Shown in pieces: positions 7,333 to 15,461 of a stretch of DNA of 64,000 nucleotides. The translations under genes were made by a program, and so were the position numbers. The stretch comes from Paeniglutamicibacter quisquiliarum. GTDB taxonomy: Bacteria > Actinomycetota > Actinomycetes > Actinomycetales > Micrococcaceae. Positions within the stretch are counted from its first letter, which is position 1; each line of letters begins with the position of its first letter. The DNA lies in the NCBI RefSeq assembly GCF_019084045.1, contig NZ_JAHRED010000006.1:124001-188000 (forward strand), read 5' to 3'. The notes below the pieces were generated by a model. It did not search any database, was not told where the DNA came from, and was given only the letters and a program-made list of their open reading frames with translations.

Positions 7333-8591
7333 AAAAGGACCCCGGGCCCGCTGCGCGCCCGCGCGGCGCCGGCGGCAGCAGGCGCCCGAACCCCGAGGCG
7401 CTGCCCTGGCGCAACGGCGTCGTCGCGCTGTATTTTGCCTCCGGGCTGATCCTCTCCACCCTGGTCTCTCGCCTGCCCTCGGTGCGCGACGCCCTGGGGC
7501 TGAGCCACGGCGAGGTCGGCCTGCTGCTGCTGTGCATGACCGCCGGCTCCTTCGCCTCGGTCTCGGTCTCCGGGTTCCTGGTCATGCGCCTGGGTTCCAA
7601 ACGCACCCTGGTGCTGGCCTCGACGCTGACCAGCGCCTCGATGGCCGTGGTGGGCCTGGCGGCCGCCGGTTTCCACTCGCTGGCGGCCACCGGCGTGGCG
7701 CTGGGGCTGATGGGGGCGGGAAACGCCGCCTGGAATGTCTCCTCCAACGTCCAGGGCGCCGCGATGGAACGGGCCCTGGGCAAGCCGATCATGCCGGTGC
7801 TGCACGGCTTCTTCTCCGTGGGCACCGTGGCCGGCGCCGGCCTCGGGGCGCTCGGCGCGGCGCTGGCGCTGTCCATCTCCTGGCACTTCGCCGCGGTGTC
7901 CGCGGCCGTGCTGGTGCTGATCTTCACCGGAACCCGCGTGTTCCGCGCCGACCCGTCCAACACCGGGGCCGGGGGATCGAACAGGTCGCTGCTCGCCGCG
8001 GCCTGGCGCGAACCCCGGACCGTGCTGCTGGGCATCCTAGTGCTGGGCATGGCCCTGGCCGAGGGCGCGGCGGGGGACTGGGTCGCCCTGGCCCTGGCCG
8101 ACGGCTACGGCGCCATCAACTCCGTGGGCGCCATCGGCTACGGCATCTTCGTCGCCGCCATGACCGTGGCACGCCTGGGCGGCGGCGCGATCCTGGAGCG
8201 CTTCGGCCGCGTGGTGGTCCTGCGCGCCTCCGCGGTGAGCACCCTGGCCGGGCTGCTGCTCTTCGTCCACGGCCCGAACCTGGCCACCGCCTTCGCCGCC
8301 CTGGCACTCTGGGGCCTCGGGGTGGCGATGACCTTCCCGGTGGCCATGAGCGCGGCGTCCGACGACCCGATGCGCGCCGCCGCCCGCGTCTCGGTGGTCT
8401 CCACCATCGGCTACGGCGCCTTCCTGGGCGGACCTCCCCTGCTCGGGCTGCTGGCCGACGCGGTGGGCCTGCTCAATGCGCTGGGGTTCGTCGGCATCCT
8501 GGTCGTCCTCTCCTTCTTCCTGTCCCCGGCGGCAGCCCCGGTGCACCGCGCACCCCGCCGCACCCCCGCCACCGAGAATCCCGAAAGCTAA
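7329..8591 (+). CDS. MFS transporter with probable CTG start
   Basis: A 12-span major facilitator protein of about 420 residues, in the group that includes YbjJ-like putative exporters. No ATG, GTG or TTG occurs in frame between the dehydratase stop and GTG 7482. That GTG would remove the first transmembrane helix, whose coding potential is clear upstream (ALPWRNGVVALYFASGLIL, then SRLPSVRDALG). The only sensible upstream start is CTG 7329, which overlaps the dehydratase stop as CTGA, mimicking the common ATGA coupling. The motif LVMRLGSKRTLV lies between helices 2 and 3. The substrate is unknown. If the start is really GTG 7482, the protein would be 369 residues and lack helix 1. Confidence 0.75.
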   Translation: MKKDPGPAARPRGAGGSRRPNPEALPWRNGVVALYFASGLILSTLVSRLPSVRDALGLSHGEVGLLLLCMTAGSFASVSVSGFLVMRLGSKRTLVLASTLTSASMAVVGLAAAGFHSLAATGVALGLMGAGNAAWNVSSNVQGAAMERALGKPIMPVLHGFFSVGTVAGAGLGALGAALALSISWHFAAVSAAVLVLIFTGTRVFRADPSNTGAGGSNRSLLAAAWREPRTVLLGILVLGMALAEGAAGDWVALALADGYGAINSVGAIGYGIFVAAMTVARLGGGAILERFGRVVVLRASAVSTLAGLLLFVHGPNLATAFAALALWGLGVAMTFPVAMSAASDDPMRAAARVSVVSTIGYGAFLGGPPLLGLLADAVGLLNALGFVGILVVLSFFLSPAAAPVHRAPRRTPATENPES

Positions 8592-8604
8592 GGCACACCA
8601 CACC

Positions 8605-9681
8605 GTGAACACGCACATGCTCGCCCCCCTGACCACCACCGGCGTCGGCGGCCCCGCCGCCACCTTCGTGCGGGCCGGCACGCGCGAGCAGATCGTTGCC
8701 GCGGTGGAGGCCGCCCGCGACGCGGGACAGGAGCTGCTGATCCTGGCCGGGGGCTCCAACCTGGTCATCGACGACGCCGGGTACCCCGGCACGGTGCTGC
8801 AGATCGCCACGCGGGGCGTGGAGATCGGCGGGGAGCTGGACGACGGGCGCGTGCGCGTCGAGATCGCCGCCGGCCATCCGTGGGACGACGCCGTGGCGCA
8901 GACCCTGGCCGCGGGGCTGTCGGGGCTCGAGGCGCTCTCGGGGATTCCCGGTTCCGCAGGGGCCACCCCGGTGCAAAACGTCGGCGCCTACGGTTCCGAG
9001 GTGGCACACACCCTGCTCCGGGCCACGGTCTACGAGCGCTCCACCGGGCGGACCCTGGACCTCGCGAACGCGGAACTGGGATTCGGCTACCGCGACTCGC
9101 TGCTCAAGCGCGGCACCGTGAACGGGTCGCCCGCCTTCGTGGTGCTCTCCGTGGCCTTCGCCCTGGAAAGGCGCCCGGAGTCGGCCCCGATCCGCTACGC
9201 CGAGCTGGCCCGGTCCCTGGGCGTGGAAGCCGGGGAACGTGCCGACGCGGCCGCGGTGCGCACCAAGGTGCTGGCACTGCGCGCCTCCAAGGGCATGGTG
9301 CTGGATCCGGCCGACCGCGACACCTACTCCACCGGGTCGTTCTTCACCAACCCCGTCGTCCCGGCCGCCGTGCTCGACACGCTGCCGGCCGGCGCCCCCG
9401 CCTTCCCGGTTGACACCCCGGGGCTGGTCAAGCTCTCCGCTGCCTGGCTCATCGACCAGGCCGGCTTCGCCAAGGGCTTCGGGCTGCCCGGCACGCCGGG
9501 GGAGGCCGTCGCCGGCGGCCGCGCCGCGCTGTCCACCAAGCACACGCTGGCCATCACCAACCGCGGGGACGCGTCCAGCGCCGACATCCTGGCCATTGCC
9601 CGCGCCGTGCGGGCGGGGGTCAGCGAGCGCTTCGGCATCGAGCTGCACAACGAACCGCTCTTGATCGGCTGCGCCCTGTAG
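8605..9681 (+). CDS. murB: UDP-N-acetylmuramate dehydrogenase
   Basis: MurB reduces UDP-GlcNAc-enolpyruvate to UDP-MurNAc with NADPH and FAD, the second committed step of peptidoglycan synthesis in the cytoplasm. The 358-residue product shows the FAD-binding LAGGSNLVI (48-56) and GIPGSAGATPVQNVGAYG (113-130), the YRDSLLK loop (162-168), the proton-donor Ser245 in GSFFTNP, and Glu350 in the C-terminal HNEPLLIG. It is a type I MurB. GTG 8605 is used; ATG 8617 is an alternative. It follows the MFS gene by 13 bases in the same operon. Confidence 0.96.
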   Translation: MNTHMLAPLTTTGVGGPAATFVRAGTREQIVAAVEAARDAGQELLILAGGSNLVIDDAGYPGTVLQIATRGVEIGGELDDGRVRVEIAAGHPWDDAVAQTLAAGLSGLEALSGIPGSAGATPVQNVGAYGSEVAHTLLRATVYERSTGRTLDLANAELGFGYRDSLLKRGTVNGSPAFVVLSVAFALERRPESAPIRYAELARSLGVEAGERADAAAVRTKVLALRASKGMVLDPADRDTYSTGSFFTNPVVPAAVLDTLPAGAPAFPVDTPGLVKLSAAWLIDQAGFAKGFGLPGTPGEAVAGGRAALSTKHTLAITNRGDASSADILAIARAVRAGVSERFGIELHNEPLLIGCAL

Positions 9682-9687
9682 GGAATC

Positions 9688-10836
9688 GTGGGGTGCACCA
9701 TGGCAACCGATCCGCAGCACCCCACCGGCAGACAGGCAGCGGCAGTGGCGCGCCTGCGCCTGGCCGCCCAGGGCCTGCTGCCCGGTACCCCGGCCGCGAC
9801 CCTGCCCGAACCGGCCGCCACGCCCGCCGACGTCGTCGGCGCGCTGGGCATGATGCAGGCCCAGGACCTCGCCCAGGCCTGCTGGGCCGTTGGCGTCCGG
9901 CTGCCCGGCGCCGGGCTCGGCACGATCCATGCGGCGCTGGCCGACGGGTCGGTCATCCGGTGCTGGGGAGCCCGCGGCACGCTGATGTTCATCACACCCC
10001 GGGCGCACCGGGCGCTGCTGGCGGTGACCGCCCCGCGGATGCACGCCAAGATGGCCGCCATCCGCGCGCAGGAAGGGATCACCGAGGCCGAAATCGGGAA
10101 ACTTGCCGATGTCGCGGCCGGGCGCTGCGGAAGCCACGGCGCCACGCGCGCCGAATTGCTCCGGGCCTTCGCGGATGCCGGATCGAGCACCGAGGGGCAG
10201 CGCGGCTACCACCTGATCGTGGCGGTGAGCCTGCGCGGGGTCATTGTCCAGGGGCCCATGGAACCGGGAAGCGGGACCCGGCAACTGTTCATGGCAGCGG
10301 ACTCCTGGCTCCCGGCCGGCGGGTCGCCGCCCGCAGCGAGCGACGCCCTGGCGCGGCTGGTGCGCGGCTACTTCGAATCCCACGGCCCGGCGACGGTTGC
10401 CGATTGCGCCTGGTGGCTCGGCCTGCCGCTGACTCCCGTGCGTGCCGCGGTTTCGGGGCTGGGCGCCGTGCTGGAGGGCCTGGAACTGGCCGGAACCACC
10501 TACCACCTCGCCCGGGAGCACCGGGAACGCTGGGACCATCCGCCCGGGGCCCGCAGCGTGCTCGCGCTGCCGGGCTTCGACGAGTTCCTGTTGGGCTACC
10601 GGGACCGCTCGGCAACCCTGGACGCGGACCACGCGCAGGTGGTGACCCCGGGGAAGAACGGGATCTTCCTGCGCACCGTGGTTGCCGGCGGCCGGACGAT
10701 CGGGACCTGGGAGCCGGGCGCAGGCGGAACGGCCCCCGCGGGCCGCTTCGTCCCCTTCGACGGGGAACCCGGCCCCGCCCGCGCCCGGGCGATCGCCGAC
10801 CGCATGGCGTCGTATCGGCGCTTTCGCCTCACGTAG
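9688..10836 (+). CDS. Winged-helix protein of the AlkZ/YcaQ (HTH_42) family
   Basis: The 382-residue product matches the HTH_42 (formerly DUF1006) family, which includes the interstrand-crosslink DNA glycosylases AlkZ and YcaQ/AlkX. The catalytic motif of AlkZ is Q-x-Q; here MMQAQD places glutamines at 57 and 59, the AlkZ rather than the QxD type. ARGTLMFITPRAHRALL is also typical. It starts six bases after murB; GTG 9688 is used, and ATG 9700 is an alternative. It may be a DNA repair enzyme, but members of this family are diverse, and some are named only as DNA-binding proteins. Confidence 0.75.
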   Translation: MGCTMATDPQHPTGRQAAAVARLRLAAQGLLPGTPAATLPEPAATPADVVGALGMMQAQDLAQACWAVGVRLPGAGLGTIHAALADGSVIRCWGARGTLMFITPRAHRALLAVTAPRMHAKMAAIRAQEGITEAEIGKLADVAAGRCGSHGATRAELLRAFADAGSSTEGQRGYHLIVAVSLRGVIVQGPMEPGSGTRQLFMAADSWLPAGGSPPAASDALARLVRGYFESHGPATVADCAWWLGLPLTPVRAAVSGLGAVLEGLELAGTTYHLAREHRERWDHPPGARSVLALPGFDEFLLGYRDRSATLDADHAQVVTPGKNGIFLRTVVAGGRTIGTWEPGAGGTAPAGRFVPFDGEPGPARARAIADRMASYRRFRLT

Positions 10837-10859
10837 CCGGTTCTCCCGGGACATGGAAA

Positions 10860-10901
10860 ACGGCCGCCGGCCACCTGCTGTGCAGGTCGGCCGGCGGCCG
10901 T
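10860..10901. terminator. GC-rich hairpin between converging genes
   Basis: ACGGCCGCCGGCC (10860-10872) pairs perfectly with GGCCGGCGGCCGT (10889-10901), and the inner ACCTG/CAGGT extends the stem. There is no T tract. It lies between the winged-helix gene and asd, which converge, so it is a likely bidirectional terminator. Confidence 0.6.
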
Positions 10902-10950
10902 CGGGACAGCCCCCGCCCGCCGCTTGCGGCGCGCAGGGGGAGAGTCGATG

Positions 10951-12069
10951 CTAGAGGCGGCCCTGCGCGATGGCCAGCATGCGGCGCAGCGGCTCGGCGG
11001 CGCCCCAGAGCAGCTGGTCGCCCACGGTGAAGGCGGAAATGTAGTTCGGGCCCATTTCGAGCTTGCGGATGCGGCCCACCGGGATGTCCAGGGTGCCGGA
11101 GGCGGCGACCGGGGTCAGCGCCTCGACGGTGGCCTCCTTGGTGTTGGGCACGACCTTGGCCCACTCGTTGTCGTTGGCCAGCAGCTTCTCGATCTCTGCC
11201 ACCGACAGGTCCTCGGTGAGCTTGAGGGTCAGCGCCTGGGAGTGCGAGCGCATGGCGCCGATGCGCACGCACAGCCCGTCCACGACGACCTTGTTGGCTT
11301 CGGTGTTGCCCAGGATCTTGTTGGTCTCGACCCCGGCCTTCCACTCCTCCTTGGACTGGCCGTTGCCCAGGTCCGCGTCGATCCACGGGATCAGCGAGCC
11401 GGCCAGCGGCACGCCGAACTGGGTGGCGTCCAGGCCGCCGCGCTGTGCGGCGAGGACCTTGCGGTCGATCTCCAGGATCGCGGAGGCCGGGTCGTCCAGC
11501 TCGGAGGCGACATGCTCGTTGATGTGGCCGAACTGGGTCAGCAGCTCGCGCATGTGGCGGGCGCCGCCGCCGGAGGCCGCCTGGTAGGTCATCGAGGTGC
11601 CCCATTCGACCAGGCCGTTCTTGAACAGCCCGCCCAGGCCCATGAGCATGCAGGAAACGGTGCAGTTGCCGCCCACGAAGTCCTTGGTGCCGTTGCCCAG
11701 GGACTTGTCGATGACGTTGCGGTTGATCGGGTCCAGCACGATCACCGAGTCGTCGTTCATGCGCAGCGTGGAGGCCGCGTCGATCCACAGTCCGTCCCAG
11801 CCGCGCTTGCGCAACTCGCCGTGCACCGCGGAGGTGTAGTCGCCGCCCTGGGCGGTGACGATGATCGGCAGCTTGGCCAGGGTGTCGAGGTCGTACGCAT
11901 CCTGCAAGGCGGGTGCGCCCTCGGCGAAGGCCGGGGCGGAGCCGCCTGCGTTGGAGGTGGAAAAGAACACGGGGTCGAGGTTCGCGAAGTCGCCTTCGTC
12001 CTGCATGCGTTGCATCAGGACGGAGCCGACCATGCCGCGGTAACCGACAAAGCCAACGGAAGAAGTCAT
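10951..12069 (-). CDS. asd: Aspartate-semialdehyde dehydrogenase, E. coli type
   Basis: Asd reduces aspartyl-phosphate to aspartate semialdehyde with NADPH, the branch point to lysine, diaminopimelate, threonine and methionine. The 372-residue protein has the NADP-binding [13 protein letters not shown] (6-18), the catalytic Cys136 in GGNCTVS, and the downstream segments [16 protein letters not shown] and [13 protein letters not shown]. These are strikingly like the gammaproteobacterial enzyme and unlike the shorter Gram-positive/actinobacterial asd usually next to lysC. It stands alone here, without an aspartokinase gene. ATG 12069 is used. Confidence 0.93.
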   Translation of the reverse strand: MTSSVGFVGYRGMVGSVLMQRMQDEGDFANLDPVFFSTSNAGGSAPAFAEGAPALQDAYDLDTLAKLPIIVTAQGGDYTSAVHGELRKRGWDGLWIDAASTLRMNDDSVIVLDPINRNVIDKSLGNGTKDFVGGNCTVSCMLMGLGGLFKNGLVEWGTSMTYQAASGGGARHMRELLTQFGHINEHVASELDDPASAILEIDRKVLAAQRGGLDATQFGVPLAGSLIPWIDADLGNGQSKEEWKAGVETNKILGNTEANKVVVDGLCVRIGAMRSHSQALTLKLTEDLSVAEIEKLLANDNEWAKVVPNTKEATVEALTPVAASGTLDIPVGRIRKLEMGPNYISAFTVGDQLLWGAAEPLRRMLAIAQGRL

Positions 12070-12152
12070 GGTTCCAGCTTAAGGGGTGTCGGGCCCGCGC
12101 GTGGATTCGGTTACGCGCAAAGGCCGAACCGTGCGGTGCCCAACGCCAAACG

Positions 12153-12182
12153 CCCCTCCGCCGACCAGGGTCGGCCAAGGGG
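12153..12182 (-). terminator. Probable terminator of the thyA-folA operon
   Basis: On the minus strand, CCCCT-x2-GCCGACC and GGTCGGC-x2-AGGGG form a stem with a 2-nt loop and symmetric internal bulge, followed by CGTTTGG. It lies 45 bases after the small membrane protein stop and upstream of asd. Confidence 0.5.
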
Positions 12183-12227
12183 TGCCGCAGCCGTGCCCGG
12201 ACCGTGGGGTCCGGTGGCGCGAATGTG

Positions 12228-12461
12228 TTATTTGCCGCCGCCGGCCAGCAGGGCCCGGCGCATGCCCACCAGCTTCAGCGAGCCGAAGGCAAAGACCTGG
12301 GTGAAGACCAGCAGCAGCACCAGGCCCATGACTTTTGACCCGGTCAGCACCAGGAAGAATCCCAGCCCGGCGAAAATCAGGGCGAACAGCGGAAAGAGCA
12401 TGTACCCGAGCACGAAGAGCGCCTCCGGGTTGGTCTTCAGCGCCTTGAGGGCTTCCTTCAT
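12228..12461 (-). CDS. Small two-span membrane protein downstream of folA
   Basis: The 77-residue product begins [20 protein letters not shown] and has two hydrophobic helices (about 14-37 and 40-62) and a basic end. Its ATG overlaps the folA stop as ATGA, so translation is coupled to folA and it is the last gene of thyA-folA-orf. I do not recognise a family; the conserved head and helices suggest a real product rather than noise. Confidence 0.75.
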   Translation of the reverse strand: MKEALKALKTNPEALFVLGYMLFPLFALIFAGLGFFLVLTGSKVMGLVLLLVFTQVFAFGSLKLVGMRRALLAGGGK

Positions 12462-13030
12462 GACTTCTTCTCCCACGCCTCGACGCGGTACTGGGTGCCG
12501 TTGGCGGCGGTCAGCCAACCGGTGTCCGGCTCCGAGAGCAGCTTGGTCCAGGCGGATCCCAGGGCAGGGGCCTTGGTGTCGCCCTTCGGGCTGGCGTTGA
12601 TGACGGTCTTGACGGCCAGGTGGGCACCGCCGGCGAGGGCGGCGTAGATCTCGCCGCCGCCGATGACCCAGATTTCCTCTGAACCCTCTGCGGCCCGGGC
12701 GGCCTTCAGCGCCTCGTCGGTCGAACCGACGGGCACCGCGCCGGCGGTGCGCAGCGCGGCGTGGCGCGATGCGTCGCGGGTGATCACGATGTTGGTGCGT
12801 CCGGGCAGCGGGCGGAACTTCTCCGGGAAGGATTCCCAGGTCTTGCGTCCCATGATCACCGGGTGGCCGATGGTGGTGCGCTTGAAGTGCGCCAGGTCCT
12901 CGGGCAGGGACCACGGCATGGTGCCGTCTGCCCCGATGATGCCGTCCGAGGCCTCGGCCCAGATCATGCCGATGCGTTCGGGGGCGGTGGTTTCGGCGCG
13001 GTGTCCGGCGCTCTGGTTCGGGTTGCTCAT
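12458..13030 (-). CDS. folA: Dihydrofolate reductase
   Basis: DHFR reduces dihydrofolate to tetrahydrofolate with NADPH and regenerates the folate oxidised by ThyA, encoded just upstream. The 190-residue protein has the substrate motif [16 protein letters not shown] with W40 and the acidic D45, the NADPH motifs [15 protein letters not shown] and [11 protein letters not shown], and an N-terminal extension of about 19 residues. The ATG overlaps the thyA stop as ATGA, and the stop overlaps the next start the same way, so all three genes are translationally coupled. Confidence 0.96.
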   Translation of the reverse strand: MSNPNQSAGHRAETTAPERIGMIWAEASDGIIGADGTMPWSLPEDLAHFKRTTIGHPVIMGRKTWESFPEKFRPLPGRTNIVITRDASRHAALRTAGAVPVGSTDEALKAARAAEGSEEIWVIGGGEIYAALAGGAHLAVKTVINASPKGDTKAPALGSAWTKLLSEPDTGWLTAANGTQYRVEAWEKKS

Positions 13031-13830
13031 ACGGCGATGGGGGCCTTAATCGTCGGGTGGTGTTGGTAGTCCTCGATCACGAAGTCGTCGAGTCCGTAGT
13101 CGAAGATGGAATCGGGGGTGCGCGTGATGCGCAGGCGCGGATAGGGGTACGGCTCGCGCGTCAGTTGCTCGGTGACCTGTGCGACGTGGTTGTCGTAGAT
13201 GTGGGTGTCCCCGCCGGTCCAGACGAACTCGCCGCGCTCCAGGCCGAGCTGGTCGGCCATCATGCAGGTCAGCAGCGCATAGGAGGCGATGTTGAACGGG
13301 ACGCCGAGGAACATGTCGGCGCTGCGCTGGTAGAGCTGGCAGGAGAGCTTGCCGTCGGCCACGTAGAACTGGAAGAACGCGTGGCAGGGCGGCAGCGCCA
13401 TGTTCTCGATTTCGGCGACGTTCCACGCCGAGACGATGTGCCGGCGGGAGTCGGGGTTCGCGCGCAGCGAGTCCATGACCTGGGAGATCTGGTCGATGTG
13501 GCGGCCGTCGGCGGTGGGCCAGGAGCGCCACTGCACCCCGTAGACCGGCCCAAGCTCGCCGTTTTCGTCGGCCCATTCGTCCCAGATCTTCACGCCGTTT
13601 TCGCGCAGGTAGGAGGTGTTGGAGTCCCCGCGCAGGAACCACAGCAGCTCCACGGCCACAGACTTGAAGTGGACGCGCTTGGTGGTGATCAGCGGGAAGG
13701 AATCGGCGAGGTCAAAACGCATCTGGCGGCCAAAGACGCTGGAGGTTCCGGTGCCGGTGCGGTCGCCCTTGGCGGTGCCGTGGGCGAGTACGTCGCGGAG
13801 CAGGTCCTCGTATGGGGTTGGAATCGTCAC
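13027..13830 (-). CDS. thyA: Thymidylate synthase (ThyA type)
   Basis: ThyA methylates dUMP to dTMP using methylene-tetrahydrofolate and yields dihydrofolate. The 267-residue product is close to the E. coli length. It shows the catalytic Cys149 in [12 protein letters not shown], the dUMP-binding [20 protein letters not shown], and the N-terminal DRTGTGT loop. It is first in the thyA-folA operon, which pairs dihydrofolate production with its reduction. ATG 13830 is used. The 250 bases between here and the next minus-strand gene hold no recognised gene. Confidence 0.97.
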   Translation of the reverse strand: MTIPTPYEDLLRDVLAHGTAKGDRTGTGTSSVFGRQMRFDLADSFPLITTKRVHFKSVAVELLWFLRGDSNTSYLRENGVKIWDEWADENGELGPVYGVQWRSWPTADGRHIDQISQVMDSLRANPDSRRHIVSAWNVAEIENMALPPCHAFFQFYVADGKLSCQLYQRSADMFLGVPFNIASYALLTCMMADQLGLERGEFVWTGGDTHIYDNHVAQVTEQLTREPYPYPRLRITRTPDSIFDYGLDDFVIEDYQHHPTIKAPIAV

Positions 13831-14081
13831 CGCATCAGTCTAGCCGTGCACGTGTCGATCGGCCCGGGGTGACCTGCCCAAAGTTCCCAAATGCGCTCAT
13901 GGTCACTCCGCGGGCAGGTTGGATCCAGGCCACAGGCAGGGATCCCGGTTCTGGCGCTGGCCCGCCGCCGCGCGCGGGCGACACAGGGGAATGGGGCACC
14001 GTCGTGGGCGCGCGATTCGCGCCACTGCAGGCCGGACGGTCCGGGGCGGCACCGACGGGTTCCCCCACGACCGGACCCGCC

Positions 14082-14405
14082 TCAGGCCAGCAGGTCGTTG
14101 TATTCCGGGTAGCGCCGCAGGTAGTCCTGCACGTAGGTGCATTCGGGGACGATCTTCAGCCCGCGCTCGCGCATCTGTTCCAGCACCAGCGTGACCAGGG
14201 CCCGGGCAAAGCCGCGGCGGCCGTATTCCTCGTTGATGATGGTGTGCTGCAGCGTCGCGACCTCTCCGTCGACCCGGTACCCGAGGAACCCCACATAGGT
14301 GGCGCCGTGCCAGAGCCCATAGCGGCCCCGGTCCGCATCGTGGTCCAACCGCAGTCCCTGGTGCACAATCTTTTCCTGGGTGGTGCCGTGATCCTGTTGG
14401 GCCAT
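14082..14405 (-). CDS. YjdJ-type small GNAT N-acetyltransferase
   Basis: The 107-residue product is a minimal GCN5-related acetyltransferase of the YjdJ group. EEYGRRGFARALV matches the acetyl-CoA pyrophosphate loop, and the end LKIVPECTYVQDYLRRYPEY is the family's highly typical C terminus. The substrate is unknown; such proteins often act on small metabolites or protein N termini. It stands alone, converging on nothing, with the next gene 86 bases away. Confidence 0.85.
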   Translation of the reverse strand: MAQQDHGTTQEKIVHQGLRLDHDADRGRYGLWHGATYVGFLGYRVDGEVATLQHTIINEEYGRRGFARALVTLVLEQMRERGLKIVPECTYVQDYLRRYPEYNDLLA

Positions 14406-14491
14406 GATGCGCTCCTTAGCAAAGCCGGAAAACCATACCGGGCGCCGTGCCGCGGGGCGCCTACTTATGAGACTACCGCGAAGGGTGCGCC

Positions 14492-15457
14492 CTAGTCCTC
14501 AAACGCGTCGTAAACTTCCACCGAGACAAGTTTTCCCTTGCCAGATACCGGTTGGTGGACCACGATGACGGCGCCGGGTCGCAGGTACGGGTCTTCCGCG
14601 GGAAGGAACGGCACCAGCGCGCCATTCATCCGCGCACGCAATTCGGTGAGCACCAGCGGCAGCACCGGGCGGTGCGTGCACAGCGCCTGGGACCGCCGCT
14701 TGTCCAGCAGCTTGGCCACGGTGCGCTGCGCCTTTTCCGGGCGGCGCGTGGCCGCATGCTCGGTGACGGAACCGAGGAGCTTGATGGTGAGGCGGTGCTG
14801 GTTCAGGTAGGGCGCCACCGTCTGCACGCAGCGCGTCCAGGGGCTGGAGGCAACCTTGGCCGGACGCCAGGAATCCAGCAGCCGGGCCACGGCCAGCGCC
14901 TGCCGCTGGCCCGTGGCGGCCAGCGGGCGCTTGCCTTCCTCGCGGGTCCAGTTTGACCGGGGCTTCGCCTTGGCATGGCGCACCACCACAAAGGGGTGCG
15001 TCGCCAGCAACCCGTCCCGGTGTGCGGCAACCAGGGCCTCAAGGGGCTCCAGGTCCCCCGGATTGGTGATCCACGCCCGCGCGGTCTTGGGTGTGACCCA
15101 GCGGACCGCGTCGGTTTCCTTCCCGTCGGGGACCGGCGGGGTGCCCGGGGCCCTGGCCGCCCAGTAGTAGACGACCTTGGGGCCCGAGCCCACCGGGTAG
15201 GTCATGGCCGGCAGCGGGATGCCCAGCTGGACATCCAGGCCGACCTCCTCGAAGACCTCCCGGGTGGCGCACTCGGGCATGGTCTCCCCGTCATCGAGCT
15301 TGCCCTTGGGCCAGGACCAGTCGTCATAGCGGTCGCGGTGGATCATCAGGACCTCGAGCCCGGCGCCGTTGTCGCGCCAGACCAGGGCCCCGGCGGCACG
15401 CACCGCAAATTTTCCCTCGCGAATGGCGGCGGAGTCGCTTGAACGCACGAAATGCAC
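14492..15457 (-). CDS. Nudix hydrolase fused to a histidine phosphatase (MutT1 type)
   Basis: About 321 residues. The N-terminal Nudix domain contains the box G-x5-E-x7-REVFEEVG around residues 55-80, and the C-terminal SixA-like phosphatase domain contains VVVRHAKAK with a second histidine in a CTHRPVLP loop. In mycobacteria, MutT1 of this architecture sanitises 8-oxo-dGTP and cleaves diadenosine polyphosphates, and its gene neighbours ppk1 as here. GTG 15457 lies 4 bases after the ppk1 stop; GTG 15448 is an alternative. An upstream in-frame ATG would overlap ppk1 heavily and adds non-homologous sequence. Confidence 0.88.
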   Translation of the reverse strand: MHFVRSSDSAAIREGKFAVRAAGALVWRDNGAGLEVLMIHRDRYDDWSWPKGKLDDGETMPECATREVFEEVGLDVQLGIPLPAMTYPVGSGPKVVYYWAARAPGTPPVPDGKETDAVRWVTPKTARAWITNPGDLEPLEALVAAHRDGLLATHPFVVVRHAKAKPRSNWTREEGKRPLAATGQRQALAVARLLDSWRPAKVASSPWTRCVQTVAPYLNQHRLTIKLLGSVTEHAATRRPEKAQRTVAKLLDKRRSQALCTHRPVLPLVLTELRARMNGALVPFLPAEDPYLRPGAVIVVHQPVSGKGKLVSVEVYDAFED

Positions 15458-15461
15458 GCCG

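Noticed and set aside
8473-10854. 793-residue minus-strand open frame opposite murB and the AlkZ-like gene
   Set aside because: It is Gly/Arg/Gln-rich, antisense to two well-supported genes, and has no family signature.
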